Made by a program: the position numbers and the translations under genes. Of a stretch of DNA of 64,000 nt, positions 12,561 to 26,000 are shown one piece after another. The first letter of the stretch is position 1. Each line of letters begins with the position of its first letter. The notes under the pieces are model-generated. The model made no database searches. It had not been told where the DNA came from and saw nothing but the letters and a program-made list of their open reading frames with translations. The stretch comes from Axinella damicornis (lineage: Eukaryota > Porifera > Demospongiae > Axinellida > Axinellidae): the NCBI GenBank assembly GCA_963931865.1, contig OZ007507.1, positions 9,500,689 through 9,564,688 of the forward strand, given 5' to 3'.

Positions 12561-13180
12561 GCTTCCTGGTCCCCTAGTGTCACAGGCCAGACACTTTTCC
12601 TGTTTGGGGGTGTGGCCGGAAGCGTGGAGGGGAAAAACAGTCTGGTGTCTCTGTGCCATAGCCTGTTGCAATGTGGAATCATGGGTGCGTAAATGGTAAA
12701 AGTCATGTTGGATGCACGCTATAAATGGTAACAAAGCTATTAGTAAGTAGATCAGTGTTCGCGACGGCAAGAAAAAGAGCAATCACATTCATTCATTCAG
12801 CTTTGAAGGCAGCCCAATAGCAAATAGACTTACAGCTTCCAGCAGGCAGACTGACGATCACGTCATAGCCTTTGAAGTTGAGCCACTTCAGAGATCAGAG
12901 ATGGCTGTCTCGATTCGCTCGATAGTCTAGTCCACTCAACTATGTTGCATTTGCTAGCACACACTAAACCATAGCTTTCTTGATTGAAGTGGAGTACCAA
13001 CAGAAATTAAAATACTTTTGGCCGAGTCATGTGACAGCTACAATTTCATTGGATCTGCCTACATTCCTGCAGAGGCCATGGAATATGGCCCAGAGAGACC
13101 AGACCCTTTTTCCCCTCCGTGCTTATGGCCACACCTCCAAACAGGAAAATTAAAAGTGTCTGGCCTGCAACTTGGGGACT
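12561..13180. mobile_element. Inverted-repeat element with 100-bp arms
   Basis: The left arm (12561-12665, GGCCAGACACTTTTCCTG...) is the reverse complement of 13084-13180 at high identity. It is interrupted only by small indels, such as an extra AATTAA in the right arm. The interior (12803-13083) is a dispersed repeat that reappears at 53401-53817. No open frame is convincing. Confidence 0.65.
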
Positions 13181-13193
13181 ATACACTGGTCCC

Positions 13194-13593
13194 TAGCCTC
13201 GTACCCAGGCCCACATGCGGAACGCGGAAGTGGGCCTGGTGACACTTGGCAAAATTTCTGTATGTGCACAGTCAGCATAACTGCGTAAGCGATTACATTC
13301 CTTACTTGGATACATTCGAAATCACGCGGAAGGTAGTTGTTGGTGATGGCTAAGTAGAAAGTCCTTGCCAAGGAGCAACCAGAGGTGAGTCTTGAAGGCT
13401 AGAACAGCGGTTTTATCAAACGGCTACACTTTCCACTGAGATTAGAATGTAATTATTACGCAATAATTGGCAATGGACGAACGTGATTCGCCTACCCGAA
13501 ACCAAGACTGCTGAGCTCAGCACATACGGGAATTTTGCCAAGTGTCACCAGGCCCACTTCCGCGTTTCGCATGTGGGCCTGGGAACGAGGCTA
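13194..13593. mobile_element. Foldback element, TAGYCTCGTTCCCAG family, 400 bp, 9-bp duplication
   Basis: Left end TAGCCTCGTACCCAGGCCC, right end GGCCTGGGAACGAGGCTA. The arms pair for about 75 bp, each including an inner hairpin around GGAACGCGGAAGTGGGCC. The flanking 9-mers are identical (ACTGGTCCC before 13194 and after 13593). This is the best-preserved long copy of the family in the window. Its centre has no coding sequence. Confidence 0.85.
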
Positions 13594-14300
13594 ACTGGTC
13601 CCCATGCTAGTAGTATTGCTGAGAACAGCAATTGTACATCATGCAAGAATAAATTATACTTTAAGACTGTTTTGTCTTACGTTTCAGGGCTTTGGACAGC
13701 TGCTTTGGAGCTACAGGAACTACACAAGGATATAGTCTCGACCCAGACCCTAACCCGCCTTCTTCACACCACTCAAGGCATCCACATCTTACTCGAGCTC
13801 CCCTACAAATTCAGAGGGAACTCTTCTTCCTGTAACCGTCGGCAGGGCAACAAATATGTCTTTTTCTGCTAAGAGGATCACCTCTCTCTGTTCCCTCTTT
13901 AGGTTTGCCAATCCAACAGTCTTCACGGTGTGGTGACCGTGGCGTTTACATTCTTGTTCGAGTACAATTGTGCACTGCATTCGCCATCACTTGAGTGCGC
14001 ACTTCACACATCAGGTTTCCCTAATCAACACTCACAGCAGAATTCCAACTTCCAAGACACTTCTGGGCTAGGTTATTCCCCAGACCGTTCCTCAGGTTTG
14101 TGGTCCAGGCCAAAGGATACTGTTGACATTGAATTCCAAGACTCTGTAATGTACTCAGCAGCCAGAACTTGTTCCCTCTTGTGTGACCTGTGTTATCGAT
14201 CATGGACACACAACGGGACTCCTAGCAACCACAGGAAATGCCTGTAGCGTCACTCAGTGGGACGAAGGACACACCATGGACTCCTAGTAACCTAGGTGGA
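13594..14300. other. No gene recognised
   Basis: 13680-14250 has moderately long plus-strand frames with mixed composition but no domain I can identify and no consistent splice phase. A solitary TAGTCTCGACCCAGACCC at 13735 resembles one end of the foldback family without a clear partner. Confidence 0.3.
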
Positions 14301-14364
14301 TCAGAGTTCAATCATATGAATGCCAGACAGCTGTTGTGCCACCTGCAGGCTGAGGAGTAGAGGA

Positions 14365-14512
14365 GGAGGCTAGAGGGGGGAGGGGGGAGGAGAGGAAGGC
14401 GGCAGGGGGGGGGGGGGGGAGGTAGCATGGGGGAAGGAGAGGAGGGGGAAGAGGAGAGAGGAGGGGGGAGGTGGGTAGAAGGAGGGGAGAGGGAGGGGGA
14501 GGATAATTCCAT
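14365..14512. repeat. Purine-rich (GGGA/GGA)n tract with G15 run
   Basis: About 150 bp of G/A-rich sequence containing a run of 15 G near 14405-14419. The Pro/Leu frames on the opposite strand are low-complexity artefacts. Confidence 0.85.
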
Positions 14513-15315
14513 GACAACAACCTTGGTTTCTTCACCCATCCACAGAGGGTGACACGCTCTCCAACATCGCTACTCCTGAGCTCACCACAAGTGTGGGTCC
14601 GGTAAGTGAAGCTACTGGTCCTGCGGACAACTCACACAGAGAGAGGAGACATTATACAATGTGAATCTCTACATTTGTATATCCATCACCACAGAAGCTG
14701 ATAGCAAGAGCTGATTGCAGAACATGAGGACTTGACTGCAACCGACAGCCCAGGTCACAATTTTGCTATAAAAGGCCATTCCATATTACGTTACTTTCCT
14801 ATCCATTAGCTATTTTCTGAAAATTCCATGCAGGCTGTTCCATTGTCATGAATCTCTGATCAATATCTCAGAGAAATGACTTACTGCTTTTGGCAAGCCT
14901 GTTATCATATGTTATATGTCATGTGGTGAAGATTCAATTAAAGGGTAATTGTGATATTTTTGGCATGGCTAAACAGCATATCAAAATTTCTTGACAAATG
15001 GTCTTAGCTATGACGACGTCATCTATGGAAGCAACTCCCCCTTGTACTAGGCCTAGCACAAGAGTCTCGATTATTTTTGGCTGTGTCATTGTGTGATTGA
15101 ACTTTTGACCAATCAGAATTGCTAGTTAATTAACTACAAAGTCAGTGACAGTACTGTCGACTTCATGCTTCATGATATTTGTAGCTAGAAAACTAAACTC
15201 CTGATGTACCTACTCACGTTTGTTCTGCATCCGGATAACAGTGAGACCGCTTCGAGCCAATCTCATGCTCGGCACCGATGATGCATGCCATGCCGCCGGC
15301 ACTGGAATCACGTGA

Positions 15316-15381
15316 CTCTGCAGCCACAAATTCAGCCCCGCCCACCACTCTGCAGCCACAAATTCAGCTCCACCCACCACA
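15316..15381. repeat. 33-bp direct tandem duplication
   Basis: Two adjacent copies of a unit beginning CTCTGCAGCCACAAATTC and ending CCCACCA, with a few differences. Confidence 0.75.
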
Positions 15382-15604
15382 GGCTAAATGCGCTCTGTGC
15401 AGATATGCCGACCATCCTACTCAGTCATCGTACCTGGCTGCAGGCATCCACTCCTGCGGCTTCGAACTCCCTCGAGACATCCACGAACTGCATCCGCTCA
15501 AGCATGTACGTAGCTATGCCTAACCAGTGATTCGTACTACCAAACCGCCAGCTGTCTTGTGTACGTTGATCTACTGTATGCAATGGCAGATATAGCTATT
15601 TGTG

Positions 15605-17058
15605 TAAGTACTTCGTCCACGCCTTCCACGACCCTCCATGCAAGACTCCCACCGGAAAGGGTGCTTAGTGTACTTTCGTACCTGGACAGCTAGCGAGGAT
15701 GCGGTCCGCTGTCTGGCGGTGAGCAAGTCGTGGAGGGAAATTGTGGGTGCCCAAGACACCTACTGGACGAAAGCTTGCATTCAGCTTGGATTGCCGTATT
15801 ACCTCATCGAAGAACATGTTTTGTGCAAGAAGTGTTGCACCAGCTCAGTCACACCTTGTTCCTGCATGGCTGCCAGGAAACAGAGGCTCTACACATCTCA
15901 GAGCAGTGGAGTGTTCTCACGATTAGGGAGGAAGGGTGAATACCGGGACAATGTTGCCATAGCAATAACAAGACAGAGAGCGATACAATTGCTCAAGTTC
16001 GGAACCCTCCATATAGAACAGTGTCTATGGGCTGGGGATATGTTCTTGAAGTAGTGTACAGCAGTGGACCTCCCATTCCCACCTGCCGCTCATCCCATCA
16101 CTCACTAGCACTGTTGGGAAGGATCAAAGATAGAATGATTCACAAGATCTCCAGAAATTTACGCAAATTCTAATTGATAAAGTTTGTCCCAAATCACCAC
16201 TGCACTGTGACCATGTCAAGTTGTATTTTACCTGAGTACAGTAACAACGAAGACCCTATTATGCCTGCCCACCCACAGCAACATGCACCAGTACAGCATT
16301 CACTCATTCACCGCTTGCCTGCGCTTGGATTATGCCAAACACGATCATCCATGCAGTGGAATCTCATTCAACATGCTCACGATGTTCCTTGATGGCCAGG
16401 ACAACCACTGCAGCTAGAATCACTTCTTCCACCCACTCTAATGCCACACGGGACCTCGTGATCAGTTTTACTGCTTTTGACTCGACAGGAGAATTAGCAA
16501 ATGTGCACACAGAAAATATCCAAGTAGGTCTGTGTGTCTCCTCCATACACCCATACAAAGTTGCTTTGCAACATGATTGGGGAGTTTGTAGTTTCATCCA
16601 ATGGAGAACTTTTGGGAGTGCTGGGAGGAAAGTATCGGTTTCCTGTGTACTAGCTACAACAGAGCAGCCACACTCCATGTTTTGAATTTGGATTTACAAA
16701 GGTCAGCGAGTTGGAAATTAATCGGAGTCGTCCAACTTTGTATGCACTAGCTAGGGCATGTTTACTCGATTGTTGGATTCCATTCTCATATGATGTTGCG
16801 GCACTATCCACCCATACCGGGGCAAGCCTTTGGAAATACGTAAAGCCAATAAAGTATATAGAAGACTGCACTTCAGGCTACTGTTTTGTAAACATGCAAC
16901 CTGAGATCAAGTTCTTAGCAGTGATCAGAGAGGAGTGGCTAAGTAACGTTCACACTGTCAGTCCTCCACACATGCCATTCATGGTCTTCACAAACTTTGG
17001 TGACGTGACCCAGGGAAATCTGGCTGTTGATGGCCTCTCATTCCGGCCTTCCAAATGA
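15605..17058 (+). pseudogene. F-box-domain gene, frameshifted
   Basis: An N-terminal F-box is clear: LPPERVLSVLSYLDS ends near 15690, and one base out of frame follows SEDAVRCLAVSKSWREI, with the downstream Trp of the F-box motif (DTYWTKAC). The rest (to 16054, about 16332-16685 and 16711-17058) has no domain I recognise. A second break is at about 16683, where a TTTT run reads through to the next frame if one T is removed. The 16055-16330 link is also broken. F-box proteins recruit substrates to SCF ubiquitin ligases. The short disruptions may mean a young pseudogene or uncorrected homopolymer errors in a real single-exon gene. A start codon could not be fixed. Confidence 0.5.
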
Positions 17059-17323
17059 TAATCGGAAAAGTCATGCGAACCACACATTGCTCTAACAAAT
17101 GTTAGTAACATGTAGTTGTACAATACATGTTCGGTATTAAATTGAATGCTTTGCTGCATGCAGACACTTGCTATACCACATTTCTTGTAATATGCAAAGG
17201 TATCTTACTGGCTACATTCTTTGTGAGGGAACCGCACAAAATGCAAGTCACTCCATTAAGTTGCTATTAGCTCTGGTACTTAAATTTAGATCTGTAACAC
17301 AATCTGCTGTCACCATTAATAAC

Positions 17324-17557
17324 TGTAGTGCTGGTTAGTCAGACTTACACCAGTGGAGATTTCCAATTTTGAAAATACGTTTTGACCACACTTTGTTGGT
17401 CTTCAGGCAATTATACAGAAACAGCACATGCAGTGAGCTACCATACAAATTACGTCATTGTCTACCTAATAAAAGAAGACCAACAAAGAGTGGTCGAAAC
17501 GTTGCATTTCGAAATTGAAAATCTCCACTGGTTTAAGTCCGACTAACCAGCGCTACA
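17324..17557. mobile_element. MITE with 75-bp terminal inverted repeats
   Basis: Left arm GCTGGTTAGTCAGACTTAC...CCAGTGGAGATTTCC, right arm its complement ending GACTAACCAGCGCTACA. Inner blocks pair as well (ACTTTGTTGGTCTTC with GAAGACCAACAAAG). No coding capacity. Confidence 0.8.
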
Positions 17558-18317
17558 TTCGAAAAACGTCAGTACCAGTGACAGCACTGGTTGGTAACAG
17601 TGACATAACACAGCACTGGTTGGTTGTTTATTATGCTAGTATGGTTACCAGTACCTCTGCTACATTTGAATGTCCTATTCAAGTAGCTTCCTTGTGGGTA
17701 TTCAAGGGTTATGGTATGTCTCGCAATGTCATAACCAAATCAGAAGTAACAATAGGAGCTCGAGGCCACTGAACACTATGCACTGTTTCATCGGAGAAGC
17801 TCAGTGCTCAGAATTGGCATGTAGGTATGCGTGGCACATCTAGGGGTCTGGGGGAATGCCATCCAAGCTAAAAATTGCAATTTAATTATGTGCTTGTTCT
17901 CCAACCATGGCTTTTCGCAAGTTTGATCTGCATCCGTTTGAGGGAGGCTTTAATGTTTGGGTGGAAACCCTGCCATGCATGCATAACCTCATCACGATGT
18001 TTACCTTAACTCGGTTACATCAGTTCCAATTCAGTTACCAGAGGCTGCTTCTAATGCAGCTGATGTAAGCTTCAACCCGGATTATACTTCATCTGCAAGG
18101 CAAATGGGACTGGATAAACTATTGCACTGAGAAAGCAGTGGATCAGTACACTCTTCAGTCAGTTAGCTGTTCCTTGAACGGTGCTGAATGGTGCATGGTC
18201 TATGGTGAGAGATGCTAATATTCTATATGAGAGGGTATCCCAGAAATCAATTCTTCAAAGAGGAAGTTAGTCCGGCTATATAGAGTTCCTCATGATCGCT
18301 CTATGACAAATACACAC
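17558..18317. other. No gene recognised; possible gag-like start
   Basis: An ATG near 17909 opens MAFRKFDLHPFEGG, which resembles the first residues of some LTR-element gag proteins, but the frame closes quickly and nothing downstream supports it. Confidence 0.25.
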
Positions 18318-18697
18318 ACGTTTGCATACCAACCCACCCATCCACCTAGCCCTTCCCTACCCACTCGCCCACCCTACCCAAACTCCCCACCCACCCACAC
18401 TACGCCACCCCCACCCACCCATGCTACCCCACCCACCTAGGCTACCCCACCCACCCAGGCTACCCACCTACCCAGGCTACCCACCTACCCAGGCTCCCCA
18501 CCCACCCAGGCTACCTTACCCACCCAGGCTACCCCACCTACCTACCCAGGCCCCCCACCCACCCAGGCTACCCCACCCACCCAGGCTACCCCACCCACCC
18601 AGGCTACCCCACCCACCCAGGCTACCCCACCTACCCAGGCCCCCCACCCACCCAGGCTACCCCACCCACCCAGGCTACCCCACCCACCCAGGCTACC
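18318..18697. repeat. 20-bp minisatellite (CACCCACCCAGGCTACCC)n
   Basis: About 15 units of a 20-bp repeat, with the first third more degenerate (CCCACCCAC) and the last two thirds regular. An open frame runs through it but is Pro/His/Thr low-complexity and is not called. Confidence 0.9.
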
Positions 18698-19950
18698 TAG
18701 CTAAGTTAACTTACCGTATTAGGTAAGGTACTAAGGCTAACTTAGTTTAGGGCTAGGGCTTCGATTAGGCATGAAAATTTAGCCCTAACTCTAAACTAAA
18801 GCTTAGCTAACCCTAACCTGAGTGGCTCGGCACACTGATCGACTCCCTTTATATACCCCCAAGATGCGGGACTGCACGCGCAAGTGATACTGCAGAATCG
18901 TGTGCGCGCTTGCGGCGCGGATACCGTTCTGTAATTTGATTGGTTGACATTCGCGTTGGCGCTCAAATTTTGCCGCGAAATGCTGGCTTGGAAGTAGCAC
19001 GCGTAACCGGCTGCCAATGGTGAGCGTGCTTCTGTCTCTGTCGTTTTTCTTGGGTCTCCGATGGCGTTGGCCTCCTCAGGAAAGCTATCTTCCACTAGGG
19101 CTCCCTCTGTTATAATTATACTGTCGTTGTAGTTGACTGCGAATGATGTTCGGTAGACAAATAGGCTGGTGCCCAGCCGCTTGGAAGAAGGCTTGGCCAA
19201 CGGGGCGAGGTTTTGACAGGATATTGCTGTGACAGTTGCGCTTGAGACCTTTTAGTAGTCATATCAGTGTGGAGGGGGAGAAGGAAGGCAAGGAAGATGG
19301 AGGCAGATGCCAACGCTCCTATGCTTAGACTGGCTAGTTATAACTAATACGTAATGATCGATGTTCAGTTATGAATCTAGTCAGCATTGCCCCCCCCTCC
19401 CAAGTGTGAGAGCCGCCAGGCAGTGTGAAACCCTCAAAAAGCTAGGTGGAGCTCACAGTTTGATATATCTATAGGAGATCAGTGAGTAGCTATGGTATAC
19501 AAATGGAAGGTGTGCATGCACTAAAGACATGCATGGCCTGTCAATTAATTATGTGTTGCTGTAGAAATAAGAAATTGCTTAGCTATTCACTGTAGACCTT
19601 AAGGTTGACTGTAGCTAGCAACAACATGCAGCAGGCCAGTGTATATGTTGCTGAATTATGTGAATCACCAATAATGCATTCAGTACTACCCAACAGTATA
19701 CGCATCACATGGCACATTGAATAAGATTTCCTGGGATGATACTATCTCCCTGAGACATGTTTTGGGGGCATTGATATCTCAATTTGTGTACCCCCTACAC
19801 ATGTACACCTGAAATTTTACACGGTGTCTAAAATCATGAGTGCTATGCAATGACATTGAGTAATTGTACAACACAATATAAAAACATAATCGTAATCTGA
19901 ACTGACTGCCACCAAAAAATAATACTGCAGCTACCATTTATAAGTGCAGT
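18698..19950. other. Intergenic region with a GC-rich patch
   Basis: 18735-18825 holds an imperfect inverted repeat (GGCTAACTTAGTTTAGGGCT and partner). 18870-19060 is CpG-rich with an ATTGG box and TTTTGCCGCGAAA (E2F-like), suggesting an old promoter, but no gene start is supported on either strand. 19300-19950 holds nothing I recognise; the TRPA-like stop codon follows at 19954-19952. Confidence 0.3.
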
Positions 19951-19951
19951 T

Positions 19952-20077
19952 TCACTTTGTAGTCATCTGGGTGACAAGTTTCTCGAGTGTCTCCCGCAGA
20001 GAAGCAACCTCACCAGCCAGCTGTTCGGTCTGCTCCTCCATCTTCTTTGCTTGCTCCTCTGCCTGCTTTGCTTGCTC
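19952..20077 (-). CDS. TRPA-like exon 19: terminal exon and stop
   Basis: 126 nt. Continues the coiled coil (EQAKQAEEQAKKMEEQTEQL) and ends TQMTTK followed by TGA at 19954-19952. Confidence 0.8.
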   Translation of the reverse strand, partial: EQAKQAEEQAKKMEEQTEQLAGEVASLRETLEKLVTQMTTK

Positions 20078-23000
20078 CTGTAGTTAGTTGACAATAGAAA
20101 TTGTTGTTATTTATAGGTTTGCCGTACTAACAGTCGAACTGGTTATTGTATTGTCACGTAATGCATATCCATGGTAGTGCTATCATTACAGAGTATCAAC
20201 ATTTTCTTAGTACAATGTACATACCTTCTGACACTCAGAAAGGTGTCCAACTGTCTCTTGAAACTGCTCACTCTGTTCTTTCAGCTTGGTTTCTAACCGC
20301 TCACTCTGTTGAAGTAGCTTGGCTTCGAACTGCTGATGCTGCTTCTGTAGTTGCTTTTCTAAGGATTCCTGAATGAGATTTAGATTGGTTGACATTAAGC
20401 AATGTACTTTCGAGGATAGCAGAGCGGCAGAAGGCAGGGCAACATGTATAAGACTGGGATGATAATTATGTTATAACAACCCCAATACAGGCATCTGTTT
20501 CATATTTTATGCAAAAGGACAATCCTTACATCTATAATGCTTGCTTGTTACTTGTTGCACAATTTCTTCTACCAGTAGCTAGGTACACACTTGAGCAGAA
20601 ATTTACCCTCTACCAGGGAGCAGCGGAAGTCAGTCTTCATGGCTTCTTTAACTGATGCCAGTCTTCCATTTGGTGTACGGGCAAATTAAACTGAGGTATG
20701 TAATAAACTGACTAAAGAACCACTGACTCAGGCATCTGTGGTAGATGACAAACCCAGCTCTTCCCAAGCTCGTGATCTGGCATATCCATATAGCTTGTAC
20801 ATCTTTGTTCGCCCATATAATTATTAGCTTCATTCCCAGGTGCTCGGTATGGAGAGTAGAGATCTTCTCCCTGTACTGAGCGCCTGGGAACGAGGCCACA
20901 GGCATAATCATTGCATGAGATCTGCACAATAACAGTACCTACAAATTCATATCAGCTGATGTGCTTTGGAGCTCATAGCAGTTGCAGTCTCTTTGTTCAA
21001 TTGACTCATAACACAATGAGCTCTATTTAATGCACTGCTCCTCAGCATGACCATTATTATCTTGAGTGGTGAATACATTCGTAGCATACCATATTTCCAC
21101 GATCAAATGCCGCACTCGATTAGTGGCCGCCCTTGAATAATAGCCGCACCTCCAGAAGGACTGAACGAACTAAATGTCACCCTTGTTGCGGCTAGTATTT
21201 GAATGGTCGGCGATCGATCAAAGCGCTTTGTCTAGCCCCGTGACTTTCGCTGTGAGCATGAAGACAAGAGAACTGATTACTGGTCATATTCCCGAGAACT
21301 GTCTAAGCTTTGGCGTTTTCTGAGGTCGAGGCACGGGGGGCTAGCGACATGTGATGGGCGAAATCTTTCGTAATGGCTTGGGCGTTTCCTACCGTTTTGT
21401 CGGGATTATTATGATGGTACCGCACGGCCAGGACTGAAACAAAACTTCTTCTTTGTGCATACACGGTGCTCCAATCCGTTTCCATGCTTCCTTGTTAATG
21501 CTGAGTTTAATAAACACCGCCTTTGATTAGTGGCTGCCCTCGAATAGTAGCCGCAGTAAATCTCGCGATGAAATGAATAGTAGCCGCGGCGTTTGATCGC
21601 GGAAATACAGTATGCATGTAAATCTCAAAAATGGCATCCCAAACAAATCAGTTGAGAGAACGTGCTTAGAGTCTTGTACGCTCACTTTGACAGCTTATCA
21701 TGACATGTTGGTGTTTCGTATAGGTTGGAGGTAATTGTGGCAGCTGTAGCATTGAGCTCTAGCTTGAGGTAAATGAAATTGGCCATTGGAGAACATCTGG
21801 TTCGGTACATTCACAATGCATTTCAGGCCACTAAGAGTGCTGTCGGTCATGAAAGTGCTTGAAAGGTGACCGGTATGTTGTTATAAGATTACCGTGGTAT
21901 TGTCATACAGTCTGCCGACTCTATGTATACAAGAGTGTATAATAATAAAAAGAGAGTATCGAATTCGCTATAGGCTACGTTGAATGTATGCGGAAAGTAA
22001 CGTGACATCCAGTAGGGTGCACGTGATCCACACGGACTCGTCAACTATTGTACTCCCCAATATGGCCGAGTTTACTTGCTGCACGCACGCCTTGATCGTC
22101 GAGTCAAAGAGGCTAGCTAGCTGTGGTACGGTAGCCATGGCGTCTATGTCCGGTAAGATTGTGTTTTTGACGTTAGCACCATACCGGATGTCACGTTACT
22201 TTCCGCATACATTCAACGTTAGCCTATAGCGAGTTCGATACTTATTATTATACACTCTTGACGTATATTATATGCCCAATTACACTGTGTGTACCTTCCG
22301 ACACTCTGAAAGCTGTCTGACTGCCTCTTGAAACTGCTCACTGTGTTCCTTCAGCTGGTTTTTGAACTGCTCATTCTGTTCTTTCAGCTTGGCTTCTAGC
22401 TGCTCATTCCGTTCCTGCAGCTTGGCTTCCAACCGCTGATTCTGCTTCTGTAGCTGCTTTTCTAGGGATTCCTGAATGAGATTTGCAATGACACAGCTAA
22501 TATTCCTTTCTGATACACTTTGCCCTTCTAGTAAAGTAAAGAAGACATCCATATGCTGCAATGATTGTTCAGAGTTAGTTCCATACTCCTTGTTGCTAAC
22601 TTGGATCAAACATGACTACTGAAGTACCTACCGGAAGTGGTTTGATGGCATCCACGATTTTCACTCCAGAAGTGCTGTACTCATCCATGACCCACAACGT
22701 CGAATACCACTTGGCCAACTTTGTTTGAACCTGATAACTAGCAAATAAATCATACCACTGGGGAAGTAAGCTCCGTGGCACATTGGGATAATTTTCTTTA
22801 GAATCCTTTCTCACAAATCGATGGCGAATATCTAGAAACGCCAGCAGCTCCTCAAAATCCAAGATGAGGTCAATCTGAAAAGCAAGTACAAATACAATGA
22901 GCAAAATGGTGCACTATGATGTGGCAACTTATGGGTTTTAAACTTCGGATTGTCACAATGCTCACCTGTAATCTAATTCTGTTCTCTCTAGCAGTTTTCT

Positions 23001-26000
23001 GAAGACGATCAACATCGCCGACAGCCAGACCAGTCTACAATATCCAGCATAATAAGACATTCAAGTTTAAGTGTGTATATTGGTAACAATATAATTGATG
23101 AATGTGTAGATGAATAAGAAAGCAAAGTGGGTGAAATGGAATTCCCATTTCCACTCATTCTTCCTACTGTGGCCCTTCAAGCTTCAAGAGAGTCTCACTT
23201 CGAAACACAACACATACACACCAGATCGAGGAGAGGGTAAAGGTATGCAGGCAAAAACACCCAGGGCCAATGCTGCTGCTACATAGGCACTTCCCTCAGC
23301 CTTAAGATACCAAGGTACCAGAATCAAACATGAGGTTAATACGATTGAATTGCCAAATTTGAGTTTTGGCCAAATTTGATACCCACTATAATATAGTAGT
23401 ACGTACCTTACTGACTCTTACCTATAAATACACCGTTCGCGATAAGTGGACAGGCGTATAATTATGCTGTTCACACTCAAAGAGTTAAAGCTGTCTGCAA
23501 TAGTATGTTAGCCTCGTTCCCGGGCCACGCCCAGCTTTTCCTCACGCGAGCATGACATAATCGACAAATCACAAAATATTTTAGAACGAAAAAGCAAAGT
23601 TTCGCGAATTGTTCAACCAACTATGTACACATTCAATGCTTGGTGCTACGACAGTCGCCCCCCGCTAGTGAGATACATGTGGTAAGTTACCTCATACCTT
23701 TGCTCTTCTTGCTGTTCTGAGCCCCAGTTCGCCCACATTCAATCTACCACCTTTACGTCACACACGTGAGGAAACATACCAGGCCCTCCACATTCTTTCG
23801 TGGAACCGAAAGTGGTGCGCGGGCCTGGGAACGAGGCCAATAGTATAAGTAATGTGTTACCTTAACTTAAGTTCCCACTCATAGTTCATATAAGTGGGTG
23901 GCTACGTACATACGTAATCTGAGCTACACCTGAGGTGCCCACAACTCCATTCAAGTACTTCTAGTGTCGTGTATTCCATTAGGCTCCATCTACAATAAGT
24001 CCCATTACAAGAAAAACCTTGCAGTTGCATGTATTTACAGAAGATATGCCTACATCCAAGTTCAGTTATGGCAAGAGTACGCACATGTACCTGGTACAAC
24101 ATTATCTGCAGACATCTGATCATTCAGTTTTACATGTGGTTCCTTAGCACACAGCCATGGGATCCCATACAACTATACCTTTACTACACACCGTACTGGA
24201 CAGTAACTCACAAGAACAGTTGCAGATGATGCAACTCACCAGCAAGTTGCTCAGCAGCACTGGCATCAGGACCAGGAAGATGATCCAGAGAAGGAATGAT
24301 ACCGGTGGGAAGGCTATCTCATCCTCACCCTCCTGCTGGTGGTAGAGGTCATCATAATCCAGTTCTCCAGTGGTCATGGCCATCACCTTCACGATGGCTC
24401 GTCCAGGGTGGGAGAAGGCAGTACGCTGAAGAGGGATGGACACCAGTAGTTGTATCAGTTAGTTGTGTGAGTATATAGCTTCCTACAATACCAGAAATAC
24501 TGTTCTGTTCATCAGTCTAGGGATGTGACTCTAATAATTCAAACACTCAAACAATTCGAACACCCCTTTTCCAAGATTAAAGTTTTGTATTCCATTAAGT
24601 TTGAACACCCATGCAGGTTTGAAATTACTAGTCTATTAACAATGTAACATTCGAACAGTCACATGCACATTATGTACACATGCCAACAATAGTACTGCCA
24701 GAAAATGCAGAATGGATACATGCTGCAGTTAGAGTCGAGAGCAGTCCAGTTTAAATCTACAGGTCTCGATATCACACTCTGTGATCCCTCCGAGCAATCA
24801 GCCTTGGCTTCCCGGCATTGAACAGCGTCTCTATATCATAATATCAAGAGCCCATCATAATCGTATAAGGAAATTATCAAATTATCATGCACTTTACTAC
24901 TATCGTGCATCCCTACATCAGTCCTGGTACATGTACGTACGTACGTAGAACATGCATGCTCACGTATTATGCATGAATCTGCATGCTACTTCATGCTCGA
25001 CATAATTATATTGTGCACTTATTACTGTATGTATGCTGATAGTTCAGAACAACGATGTAACTGCCCAAGTTTCGATCTCAAGTTGTACCCCATTACATAC
25101 CACAACAGTTAACTTGGTACATGCATGTGACAACTAAGGGCCTCGTTCCCATGCCAACTCAGTCCAGCATTTGTTGCTTGGTGAGAAGGCCTGGGAAAGA
25201 AGCTAATTGGTTCAATAATATTGATATAGAATTTCAACTTTTCGGTATGCACATAAACTCAATCACATCATTTCACCGGTATATATTTCATACAACGGTC
25301 AAACATCAGAATTGTTTGCCACACCTCAGTCAACACAAGTTTTCTAATTTGCCCATCTCTGGAAAGTCAAAGGTTCAAATTACTGACCCATTCTCTGTAT
25401 TCAATAATTAACCCATACTAGTGCATACGTGGTTGACCACACAGAGATGCCTCGCGGGAAGCTTTGATATAATTTGGCAGTAGCAGAACATAATCACGAG
25501 TGACGGCGAGTCTCAGAGAATGGCGAATCGGAATGCCAACTTCATTCTGCCTGCCAAGTCTCTTTCTCTTGCATGCGGTCAGCCACTCTGACAGTCTCCC
25601 TCCTTGCCTCGTCAGTTCTCCCTCGATGTCGGTGCACTCTTCGCCTTGTCAATCGTCGTCTCCTGTCAGAAACCGATTCATGTATAGCACCTACGTAGCT
25701 AGTACCTAGCAGCGACGTCAACATCGACAAATCACAAACGTAAGATCACATGGTGCGGGTTGTATACACGCGCGTGCGGTGGGTCCAACGCGTAATTTAC
25801 GTGCGGGGCCACAATAATGCATTCCAATGCGTTACAGGACAAATATATATAAATTTATAGTCGCACTAGCCCAGATTCGACCTCCACACTGCACGATTAG
25901 TTGCCTCGCTTCCCGCTCGGCAACAATCCATAATAGAAAGCAACATCACAACTACTTGGCATTTCTAAGGTGCAAGTGGAGAGTGGGATATGAAAACTGA

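Noticed and set aside
18322..18726. 134-residue Pro/His-rich frame
   Set aside because: Runs exactly through a 20-bp minisatellite and stops at its edge.
18735..18830. Telomere-like CCCTAA/TTAGGG words
   Set aside because: Only a few scattered TAGGG/CCCTAA words within an inverted repeat; no tandem array.
18796..19200. Minus-strand frame of 134 residues in a GC-rich patch
   Set aside because: No domain, no splice partner, and the CpG-rich background favours chance open frames.
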